Assembly (NCBI GenBank): GCA_009887135.1
Contig: QXYA01000136.1
Coordinates: 1-9,799 of the forward strand
Reading direction: 5' to 3'
Length of the DNA: 9,799 nt
Source of the DNA: Candidatus Poseidoniales archaeon
Lineage (GTDB): Archaea; Thermoplasmatota; Poseidoniia; Poseidoniales; Poseidoniaceae
In this document: piece by piece, positions 1-8,500 of the stretch
Position numbering within the stretch: position 1 is the first letter of the stretch
Layout: the number at the start of each line of letters is the position of its first letter
Notes under the pieces: generated by a model
The model's database searches: none
Seen by the model: the letters and a program-made list of their open reading frames with translations, nothing else
What the model was told of the DNA's origin: nothing
Program-made: the position numbers and the translations under genes

Positions 1-67
1 GACCGAAGAGGTGGCTCCAGTGGCGGACGTGATGGTGACCGAAGAGGTGGCTCCAGTGGCGGACGTG
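1..67 (+). repeat. 36-bp in-frame tandem repeat in the RGG tail
   Basis: Bases 1-31 recur identically at 37-67, a period of 36 bp (12 codons). Further copies may lie before the window edge. Because the period is a multiple of three, the repeat duplicates the peptide unit DRRGGSSGGR and copy-number change would keep the reading frame. Confidence 0.9.
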
Positions 68-192
68 GAAATGACCGTTCAGACGAACAGTATCGAAAGG
101 CCCGTGGAAAACGACCTGGCCATGCTCACAATCGACCACCTAAAGAAATCGAGCCACGTACATATCAACGACGCAATGACGATGACAATTAA
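1..192 (+). CDS. C-terminal RGG-rich tail of a truncated, probably RNA-binding protein
   Basis: Only the last 63 codons are in the window, open from base 1 to the TAA at 190-192. The frame reads as a disordered, very basic and glycine-rich tail beginning DRRGGSSGGRDG, then a near-copy of the same 12 residues, then an Arg/Lys/Pro-rich stretch, ending in NDDDN. RGG-type tails are known on nucleic-acid-binding proteins such as DEAD-box RNA helicases, so an RNA helicase or other RNA-binding protein is the likeliest parent, but no catalytic domain is visible. The frame is preferred over the competing +2 frame because its composition is that of a known tail type and because its stop overlaps a good ribosome binding site for the next gene, with which it probably forms an operon. 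Confidence 0.65.
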   Translation, partial: DRRGGSSGGRDGDRRGGSSGGRGNDRSDEQYRKARGKRPGHAHNRPPKEIEPRTYQRRNDDDN

Positions 193-197
193 GGTGA
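192..197 (+). promoter_or_regulatory. Shine-Dalgarno sequence overlapping the upstream stop
   Basis: AGGTGA matches the archaeal 16S anti-Shine-Dalgarno (complement of GGAGGTGA) and lies 4 nt before the ATG at 202. Its first base is the last base of the upstream TAA stop. This supports the start at 202 and translation from a shared mRNA. Confidence 0.7.
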
Positions 198-201
198 ACA
201 T

Positions 202-1239
202 ATGACTGCTGAGTCGAATTATTTAGACGCCATTGAAGCTCTTGAAGAAGATAATCGGGAACTAGCACTTGAACATGCTCGGAAAGCGGTCAAGATTGAT
301 CCAGAACATGTTGATGCTTGGCGAGTTATTTCTGATGCTTCACTCCCTGGTTTACGACTTCAACCAACATTGAAGCAAGCAGCAAAGTCTCTAGCAGCAG
401 CGAAGAAAGTGGTTGCATTACAACCTGATGATTTAGGAATGTGGGTTCGAGGTGGACGCCTCTTATCCGATGAACTTGGATTATACATGGATGCATTGCA
501 ATGGTGGCAAGATGCACGACTACAGGCTCCTGAAGAGGTTACGCCTATTGTTGAACAAGCAGCCATACTGGCCGACATGGGATTATACGAAGAAGCAACT
601 GAACGTTTGCAATCAATATTTGACGAAAACATGGATTTAGCGACTACCCAATACTCGCGAGTCGCACGTTTACATCAAATGTGTCAACTTGCGAGTCAAC
701 AAGATCCACGTGAACATTTCAAACCGTGGGAGAAGCACCACGATGGATGGGCTGCAATCGCACTTCGAATGAACAAAGGTCCAATTAGTGAATCCAAAAT
801 ATTCCTTCTCATTTCTACACCTCTCCTTATGCTTGAAGTTCTTATGGCTCCACAAGTATTTGGTTCAGGTTTTGGAGGATTCTGTTTAACCTCAGTACTC
901 ATTCTTTTTACAGTAATATTGGGGATGAGAATTAGTCGCCGATGGTTCCAACGACTTAATCGACCTGCATTCAATCTTCTTAGAGCGATGGATTTTGAGA
1001 CATCGACAGGTTATGTTGTGATTCCAGAAGAAACACGTATCTCAAAACTCTTCATGTTTATCTTAAGCAGAAGACCTCCTGCCTTTCAAGAACGTATGTT
1101 GAAGATTGTAGACGCTGGAGAGAGACTCAAAGGTGATTGGAAACCTACCCTTCCAGACTTCAATTCTCATATCATTGAGAGCGATGAACCATTTTGGAAT
1201 CAAGGCGAAGAGGAATTGACTTCCTTTGAAGAAGAGTGA
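202..1239 (+). CDS. TPR-repeat protein with a two-helix membrane hairpin
   Basis: Product of 345 residues. The first ~145 residues are helical and TPR-like, with about four units: roughly 4-34 (ending KIDPEH), 37-75 (ending ALQPDD), 78-110 and 112-144 (ADMGLYEEATERL). The ends of the first two show the usual A...P-D/E spacing. Two hydrophobic segments follow at about 199-220 and 223-243 with a short glycine-rich turn between them. The basic stretch after the second (RISRRWFQRLNR) suggests both ends are cytoplasmic, giving a membrane-anchored TPR scaffold. A ~100-residue tail ends in an acidic cluster (EEELTSFEEE). There is no signal peptide. The partner and role are unknown; TPRs normally bind other proteins. 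It probably shares an mRNA with the RGG-tailed gene just upstream and converges on the SAH hydrolase gene 7 bp away. Confidence 0.85.
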   Translation: MTAESNYLDAIEALEEDNRELALEHARKAVKIDPEHVDAWRVISDASLPGLRLQPTLKQAAKSLAAAKKVVALQPDDLGMWVRGGRLLSDELGLYMDALQWWQDARLQAPEEVTPIVEQAAILADMGLYEEATERLQSIFDENMDLATTQYSRVARLHQMCQLASQQDPREHFKPWEKHHDGWAAIALRMNKGPISESKIFLLISTPLLMLEVLMAPQVFGSGFGGFCLTSVLILFTVILGMRISRRWFQRLNRPAFNLLRAMDFETSTGYVVIPEETRISKLFMFILSRRPPAFQERMLKIVDAGERLKGDWKPTLPDFNSHIIESDEPFWNQGEEELTSFEEE

Positions 1240-1249
1240 ATCTTCTTCA
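1227..1249. terminator. Perfect 9-bp hairpin spanning both convergent stop codons
   Basis: TGAAGAAGA (1227-1235) is the exact reverse complement of TCTTCTTCA (1241-1249), with a 5-nt loop. The stop of the + strand TPR gene lies in the loop, and the stop of the minus-strand SAH hydrolase is the last three bases of the right arm. A hairpin here would form in both transcripts. No T-tract follows on either strand, so it may be an mRNA-end stabiliser or a barrier to convergent transcription rather than a classical terminator. Part of the arm is GAA-rich coding sequence, so chance is possible. Confidence 0.45.
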
Positions 1250-2521
1250 TGTTCCTGCAGTATAATCGTCCTTGTAATCGATTTGCTCTTGCGTAAGTTC
1301 ATCGATGTTGATTCCAAGTGTTTCCAATTTGGTTATTGCTAATCCTTGATCTTGTTCTAGAGTGATATCGTACACAAGATTGTCCATTGATTCAGATTCC
1401 TTTGCAAGACGGCAAAGAGACAGGAATTGATTTGCAAAGGACATGTCCATGACTTCAGATGGGTGTCCTTCAGCTGCAGCGAGGTTGACCAATCGTCCAC
1501 GAGCCAAGAGGAAAATTTTGTTCCCGTTTGGCATTGTGAATTCCTCATTATCTCGACGAATTGTGCGAACTGATTTTGCTGTAGATTCCAATGCTTCTAC
1601 TGCAATTTCACAATCATAATGACCTGTATTTGCAACAATCGCACCATCTTTCATTGTTGCGAAGTGGCGTTCAACGATGATGTCTTTCATTCCAGTTGCA
1701 GTACAGAATATATCACCTATGGAGGCGGCATCGTCCATGGTCATGACACGATATCCGTCCATGATTGCTCTGAGTGCTGCGAGGGGATCGACTTCTGTGA
1801 TGACGACATTCGCCCCTAAGCCACGTGCTCGCATAGCCACACCTTTTCCACAGTGACCATAACCAGCGACAACCATTGTCTTACCTGCAACAAGTACAGA
1901 CGTAGCACGAAGGATTCCATCAAGGGTGGATTGACCTGTTCCATAGACGTTGTCGAAATCCCACTTTGTGATTGCGTCATTAACTGCAAGAACTGGGTAT
2001 TTCAGATCCCCTGCTGCAGCCATTGCTCGCAATCGGTGAACACCAGTTGTTGTCTCTTCAGTACCACCAAGTACCCCTGGAGCGTATTCTGAACGCTTTC
2101 CGTGTACACGGACAATCAAATCAGCACCATCATCAAGAGTAAGTGTTGGCTTAAATTCGAGGGTTTTATCGATGCACCAATAGAACTCTTCTACGCTTTG
2201 ACCATGCCAAGCATAGACGGAATAGCCTTCACGTGCAAGCCATGCTGCTACGTCATCTTGGGTCGATAAGGGGTTGCATCCAGACCAGGATAATTCTGCT
2301 CCCGCTGCTGCGATTGTTTCAATCAATACTGCTGTTTCTTTAGTAACGTGAAGACATCCTGCAACACGCATACCTGCTAGCGGCTTTGTTCGCTCTGCTT
2401 CTTCTCTTAGTGCTGCGAGAACAGGCATTCTTGCACGAGCCCAGTCGACTCGAAGCGAGCCTTCTTCAGCCATCTGAATATCTTTGACTGCGTAGCTATC
2501 CCCTGTATCTAGGTCTTCCAT
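1247..2521 (-). CDS. ahcY: S-adenosylhomocysteine hydrolase (adenosylhomocysteinase), archaeal type
   Basis: The 424-residue product matches the NAD-dependent SAH hydrolase family along its full length. The enzyme reversibly cleaves S-adenosylhomocysteine to adenosine and homocysteine in the cytosol, relieving product inhibition of methyltransferases. Visible landmarks are the substrate region with SGCNPLSTQDD (80-90), DDGADL (130-135) with the catalytic Asp, TEETTTGV (154-161), NDAITKWDFDN (181-191) carrying the catalytic Lys/Asp pair, and NVYGTGQSTLDG. The Rossmann motif GYGHCGKG (220-227) is followed by TEVDP (242-246), whose Glu fits NAD. CTATG (273-277), ANTGHYD (297-303) and HPSEVMDMSF (353-362) complete the set. 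The protein ends like archaeal forms and lacks the C-terminal KPDHYRY-type extension of bacterial and eukaryotic enzymes. Some methanogen relatives act on S-inosylhomocysteine, so the exact nucleoside is not proven. The ATG at 2521 gives the usual archaeal N-terminus, though no Shine-Dalgarno sequence is seen. The gene lies 66 bp after the giant surface-protein gene. Confidence 0.95.
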   Translation of the reverse strand: MEDLDTGDSYAVKDIQMAEEGSLRVDWARARMPVLAALREEAERTKPLAGMRVAGCLHVTKETAVLIETIAAAGAELSWSGCNPLSTQDDVAAWLAREGYSVYAWHGQSVEEFYWCIDKTLEFKPTLTLDDGADLIVRVHGKRSEYAPGVLGGTEETTTGVHRLRAMAAAGDLKYPVLAVNDAITKWDFDNVYGTGQSTLDGILRATSVLVAGKTMVVAGYGHCGKGVAMRARGLGANVVITEVDPLAALRAIMDGYRVMTMDDAASIGDIFCTATGMKDIIVERHFATMKDGAIVANTGHYDCEIAVEALESTAKSVRTIRRDNEEFTMPNGNKIFLLARGRLVNLAAAEGHPSEVMDMSFANQFLSLCRLAKESESMDNLVYDITLEQDQGLAITKLETLGINIDELTQEQIDYKDDYTAGT

Positions 2522-2543
2522 GGTACACGCTGTGCGCCAGTGC

Positions 2544-2551
2544 TTTTTGAA
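2544..2551 (-). promoter_or_regulatory. Possible TATA-like box for the SAH hydrolase gene
   Basis: On the minus strand TTCAAAAA is centred about 26-27 nt upstream of the ATG at 2521, the position of an archaeal TATA box for a leaderless transcript. The match to a TATA consensus is weak, and no Shine-Dalgarno sequence is seen before the ATG. Co-transcription from the gene upstream is the alternative. Confidence 0.25.
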
Positions 2552-2565
2552 CCCATCTCTGTGAC

Positions 2566-2584
2566 CAGTGAGTCTGCAGTGAGT
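2566..2584 (+). repeat. Short direct repeat in the gap upstream of the SAH hydrolase
   Basis: CAGTGAGT occurs at 2566-2573 and again at 2577-2584, separated by CTG (period 11 bp, about one helical turn). It lies between the giant gene's stop and the weak TATA-like element, where an activator or repressor could bind. It is short enough to be chance. Confidence 0.3.
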
Positions 2585-2587
2585 GAT

Positions 2588-5500
2588 CTACTGTTGCTGC
2601 TGTGCCTGAGCAGCATATTGCTGAGCATATTGAGACGCAGTTGCTTCATCATAGCCTTGAGCGACGAATTGTTGGAAGTATTGATTGTAATACTGTGTAT
2701 ACAAATCGTTGCTTGCTGCAGCCGGTTGAGCTGCTACTGGTTGCGACGCTGCGGTCTGACCCACATATTGGGCAGCATATTGACGAGCAGTCTCTTCAGG
2801 ATATCCTTGAGCAATGAGTTGTTGTACGTATTGCTCGGTCATATCTTGAGATTCACCGTATCCTGCCGCAGCAGCACTGAGGTTGTCCACCTTGTCAGAG
2901 TTTCCGCCACCACGGAGGAACAGCAGAGTTACACCACCGAGAAGAATGATTGAACCAATGATTGCAAGGATGAGCATAAGGCTGCTATCATCAGAGGATT
3001 CATCTGAATTCGCATCATTAGTTGGTTCACTCCAAATTCCAGTTTCGGAATTGTATGACCATGCTCCATTCCAATCACAATCAAGGGATGTAGCGTTCCA
3101 AACGAATTCTCCGTCAACATCAGCAGCTTGTGCTGATTCGTTTACAAGAACTCCACGGCATTGCTTGAGGTTGATCAAGACCATCTTGGTCAAGTCATCA
3201 GACCATCGTTCGTCATCACCTTCGTAAACACGAACCCAAATCTCGACAACTTCGCTGTTATTGCTGTAGAAGTTATCAATATCGAGAGACAATTCAAAGG
3301 TATCTGTATCCGATAGAGCAACTGAACGTGCAAACTTGTTGTCTGTGATGAGGTTGTACTTCTCGATCGCAGATGCAGAGAAATCGTCTTTGAAGAAGGA
3401 TGCTTCGACGTATACTTCTCCAGTTTCAGAACCAGAGAGGATTGTCCCTGTGATTGTGTATGTAGATTCTGTTACACCAACGGATGTGTTCTCAAAGTTG
3501 TCATACTGAACCAATGGGATTTCGTCTCCATAGCCTTCTGGAACAACGACGAAGTACATTCTGTACTTGTCAGAGAACTTACCAGATGCATCGTATACTC
3601 TCAATTCCATACGAATTTGAGACTCAGCAGTTCCAGAGGAGTCCACGGTTTCGTTTTGGAATCGGTATGTGAATATTCCATTGGAAGCTGCTGTTTCTTC
3701 AAACGTGTGTCCTTCAAGATTGAAAGATGTGTCACCATATGGTGCATCGAAGAAAACCTTCCATTCGTAAGTAACAATTCCATTAGACCCATCGATTGCA
3801 TCAGCATCAGAAGATTGGCTTGCATCGAAGTTGACGACAAGTTCTCCATTCTCATTAAGAATAAGACGGTTAACATCCCATTCTGTGTTCGATACTGTCT
3901 TTGTACCAATGTATTCGATATTGTCAGAAGATTCAATGGTTACGTTTGCTTCAGGTGCGAATGCATCAGCAAGGACGTCGTTTGTTTCGACGACGACGGA
4001 GATGATTCGGGAGTGGCCTGCCTCATCGTGAAGCAGGAGAGTTACGGTCCATTGTTGACCTTGTAGACATCCTGTTGCTGACGAGAGATCCACCTTACAG
4101 AAAGCTGCATTTGGAGAAGCGTCTGTGGTGTGGTCGGTTCCGCTAGCCATTGTAGCAGCATCCCAGTCGGTTGGTCCGTCAAGGATCCAGTCGGTTGAAA
4201 GCGTAGCTGCAGTTGCAGTGGTGTAGCCAAAGTTGACTGTTGCATCACTCTTCATGTAGTGAGTTGCATACCCACCTGTTGATGGGTCGATACCTGGTGC
4301 ATCACCGTCAATGGTTAGTCCTAAATCAGTTCCAAGTGAACCAAATCCTTCTGGATAAGGTGTTACTGAGAATCCAAGCATGTTACCGAGGAGCGGGAAC
4401 GTAGTACTGTCAGCACGTGAAGAGTAGGTTGCAACGTCGATGGTTGAGACGATCATTCCACCTTGGTAGTAACTGCATGTCCCCATGATGACATCCTTGC
4501 TGTCTGAAGCAGTACGTAGAAGGCTCTGGAAATATCCTCCATCTTCCATGTATCCGTTACAGACACCAGGAACATTTTGTGTACTTACAGAATTTGTGTT
4601 GAGAACAGCTGTGGCAACAGTTCCATCACCTTCGAATCCTTGGAAGGATGTTGTTGAAACATCATTCATAATAGGATGATAAGGGTCTGCAATGTCAAGA
4701 TTTGTGTAGGTAATCTTGGTTTCTGCAGAGGGTCTGCTTTGGACATCCATTCCGAATGGAAGGCGGCCGCTTAGACCAACGTCAATACCGTAGATTTGGG
4801 TTCCTTGGGGGCCAAGGTGAGCTTGTACTGTACCACCTGCAGACATGAAAGATTCCAATGTTTGTCGGTTTGCAGTTAATCCAAGCTTCTGATAGTATCC
4901 TCGTCCGCCGCTTTCAACATCCTTACCAGCAATGTCGTCTTGCCATGGCAAGAGAACTTTGTCGTAATGGGTGAGCCATCCACTGTCGAGATATGTTGTC
5001 CAGTCGTTGATAGAGTACTGAGTGTAGGTCATTCCAAGAAGTTGCAAATCTTGCTTGATTGTAGAAGTACGTGCTGTTGAATCACCAAGGATGGCAACAT
5101 CAATTGTGTTAGCGAAAGCTGCATGGAAGTAACGTACGTTACCGCTTGGGTTTCCGTTTGCTAATTCTGCATGGAAACTGATGTTGTAATCATGTCCATC
5201 TTGCCAGTTGTTGAATGATGGGAATGTCAAGTCAATCTTTTCATTTGATGTCAAAGATGTGGTTTGTGTACTGGATGATGCTTGATGAACTTGAGTCGAA
5301 TCTGTTTCATCGAAGACCGTCATGTAGAACATGTAATCGCCAGCGAGAACACCGTTTGTAGCCTTGAGATCCCATGAATGTGCCAGACTGCCGTCAATCG
5401 GAAGAACACATGCATATGTTCCGTCATCTAAACACCCAAGTGTTGTTGGCTTACCGAGTGTGATGTCCACTGATTCAACGTTGAATATAACTTGTTCAAT

Positions 5501-8500
5501 GTTATTTGATTCACTCAGTTCATTGTCGTTGTACCAATTTGTTCCAATTGTTGTGTTGTCAAAGATTGTTTCTGCACGAATCATGTAAACTCCAGAGAAG
5601 AACTCGTGGCTAGCAAGAGTTGTTGTATCAACTTCTTCGGCATCAACATTGGTTCGGCTTGTGGTGTAACTTGCATCCTCGTAGAAAGTAAATTCTTGCA
5701 AAGTGATGTTATTGAAAGCAACACCCTTGAAGCCGTCATTGATTCCATTTCTGCCATCATCATCACTTTGGAACTCGAAGTTAATGTCGACTGAGGTACC
5801 TGAAAGTGACATACATTCTCTGAACCATTGCGAACTGTCTGCTGCAGTGTTGTTCAAGACGTACAGGTGGGTAAGATCAACGCTACGGCTTAGAACAAGG
5901 TCATCCGAATTAAAGAACACATTGTAATTGCCACCAGACCCATCGGTTGAAGCAGAGTCACCCACGAAGTCGATTTCTGCTTGATTGATTGATTCAGAAG
6001 CATTTGTGAATCCGTCGTCATTGTCGTCGTTTCGACAAGTACCGTCTTCATCATAATCGTTCCATTGTCCTAGTAAGATCGCGGAGTAAGAGTCGCTTCC
6101 TCGAGTGTAATCAAAGTTAATCGAAGCGTAATCATTAACGTCAACGATGGTTGTTCCATCTACATCGATTGCGTAGAAGGTATCAGCGTAATACTCGAAG
6201 TTCAGCGATACGAAATCCCCGGACATTGAAGTAAGGTCTACACCAGGTACTGTGAGTGTTTCATTTTCCCACAAGTCGCCATAGCCGTTTACTGCTGTAT
6301 CACACGGATGACCGAACCAGTATGCATTGTTGTTGAAGATGGTGTCGGGACAAGCCAATTCGTTGTAAATGGCACCCTGTGGGTTTCCATCATCACTGTA
6401 GATGTATCCTTCAGAGCCACCTTCAAAGGATTCCTTACAAATCACTGCAGGAGCGCTGCAAAGTACATCTGAAGGCGTAGCCGAAAAGACTGTGGCTTTG
6501 ATGTCATAATCTACGAGGGTATTACCATAGTTGTTGGTTGTTACATCGATGTCAAAGACACCTTCAGCATACAAACCACCAGGATTGAAGTAATCGATTC
6601 CTTCGACAGTAGGGTCGTAAAGATTGAATGGCTGAATGTATCCAATTATATCGTCATTTACAGACTGCTCGTCCCATGCATGGTTACTGAGCGTTGCTGA
6701 AATCCGATAGATCGTGTCATTCAAAAGATCTGCAGAAATTGATGCAGTTTCTTGTTCACCAGGTCCCAAGTTTACGAGATTCAAATTCGATTGAAGTGTT
6801 TGTGGATTTGGTAAGTAAGCTGTGTTTTGCTTGTAAATTGTAACATTGTCGATAGCGTATCCGTCTCGGCCGCTCCACAACGATTCGTTATCATCAGCAA
6901 TGGAACCTTCGAATCCAGAGCGAAGTCTAAATCGAACATCAACTGTTTCACCAGCCCAAGGAGATAGATCGAATTCACCTACACCTTCTTCGGTAAAGTT
7001 ACTCCATCCGTAGTAAGTGCCCGCTGTTTGAATTCCGTAGTAATAGACTCCTTCTGCAACTCCACCATATCCATTGATCTTGATGGCTCTGTCGTTGTCA
7101 TACCCGCCCCACATGGAAACGCCTGACAGACATTCGCCGGCTACCTGGGCTGAAGTTGGACAAGAAATCACTGACCAACCAGTCTCATCTGAACCTACTT
7201 CGACGAAGGCGACATCGTCCCAGAGAGCAGTTACAATGAACCCTGTACCGTCGAAATTACCCAAAGCGCCAAAGCCGAGATGACGGAACAATTCTACGCT
7301 CAAAAAGGCCCGATCTGAACCTGTCAAATCAACATCCTTGAGGGTTAGAGCATCGTCCCAATTTCGTCCATATCCAGACCATTCATCACCGCTGCTGTTT
7401 GTCTTGTACTCTCCAGCCCACATGAAGTCTGTTGGATTTTGATAGTTTGCCGATACGTTTGGATCGTTGTTACCATCTGTCGCTCCTCTCGATTGATTTG
7501 ATTCGAGATGCCACATTGAAGCTTGGTCTATGTATTCATTGAACTCCCAGTTGCAACCAGACCCACAACCACTTGTATCAGCGGCTGTATCGAAGTCGTG
7601 TGCGAATACTGTGGTGTTGGAGGAATTGGCCTCGTCGACAATCTTCAACTCAACATCAAGGGTTGCAGATTGAGTTAACGTATCCATTCCTGTATTTGTT
7701 ACAGTGACGTTGATGTCACGCGTACCTTCTCCAACTACACCAAAGAACCGGTCCACAGGAGAGATTTCGATATCTGTTACAGCAATATCCTTGCTGTCCA
7801 TTTCTACGACAGTAACGTAATCATTCTGCCCTTCCCATCCAAGATTGTCAATCCAACTTCCAAAGTCGTAGGAAGAATGACCAACAACAATGTCAGGAGC
7901 TGAACTTGCACTTCCTGCAAGTTGTCCGACAACAGCGATGTTTGGTCTGCGTCCTGCCTCGTAAGAAAGAGGTGTTACGTGACCGCCGCTTCCATCTGAG
8001 AGCGTAACTTGAACTGTTGTAGGGAAGTTTAGCCAGAAAGAGGAGGTTGAACCGCCTGCTGAGTCAGAGGTATTTTGCTGGTATGCAACAGTAGGGTTGA
8101 CGAAATCAGGTTCACCATCTCCGTTGACGTCTGCTACTGTTACGTCGTAGGAGATGTATGGACCAAAGTAGGCAAGAGAAGGAGAAGACCATGTCCCAAC
8201 TGCAGAGGATGTAGAGTAGGTGATGTTCTCAAGGTTACCTTGGGTCATTGCAATTGTGTCGACAACACCGTTGTTGTCCATGTCACCGATGTCCAAAGCA
8301 CCGAATGTGTTTGCCATGTTAACAACGTGAGATCCTGCTTGAGGAGTTGTTGAGAAGGTGTATGTTGTTGGGAAAAGGTTTGTTTGACAGTTGAATTCGA
8401 TGACAGTAACGTTGTCATCGTTTCCAGGATTTGTGGTCTGACCTGATGCGTAATCAACACCTTCGCTTCGAAGGAGCCAAATATCTTCATCGTAGCATTG

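Noticed and set aside
11..205. 64-codon + strand ORF overlapping the TPR gene start by ATGA
   Set aside because: It is the +2 frame of the RGG repeat. Its composition is unremarkable, and the RGG frame gives a known tail type with a Shine-Dalgarno site right at its stop.
696..974. 92-codon minus-strand ORF inside the TPR gene
   Set aside because: It is antisense to a well-supported coding region, with no recognisable domain and no ribosome binding site noted.
2543..2560. GGTTCAAA on the minus strand resembling a tRNA T-loop
   Set aside because: The flanking bases do not form a 5-bp T-stem, and no acceptor or anticodon stem fits in the 66-bp gap.
2522..2587. SAH riboswitch ahead of the SAH hydrolase
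   Set aside because: The gap is too short and lacks a recognisable aptamer core. SAH riboswitches are known from bacteria, not archaea.
2540..2953. 137-codon + strand ORF with hydrophobic segments
   Set aside because: It is antisense to the Gln/Ala-rich tail and membrane helix of the giant protein. Its Leu/Cys/Ser richness is the reverse complement of those codons.
4013..4028. Possible metalloprotease motif in the giant protein (HDEAGH, residues 1739-1744)
   Set aside because: It is not HExxH. The residue after the first His is Asp and the surrounding region is a beta-sandwich, so no protease activity is claimed despite MAM-like domains often accompanying M6 peptidases.
3617..4066. 149-codon + strand ORF
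   Set aside because: It lies wholly antisense to the PKD-like region of the giant protein, is Cys/Ser-rich, and shows no family resemblance.
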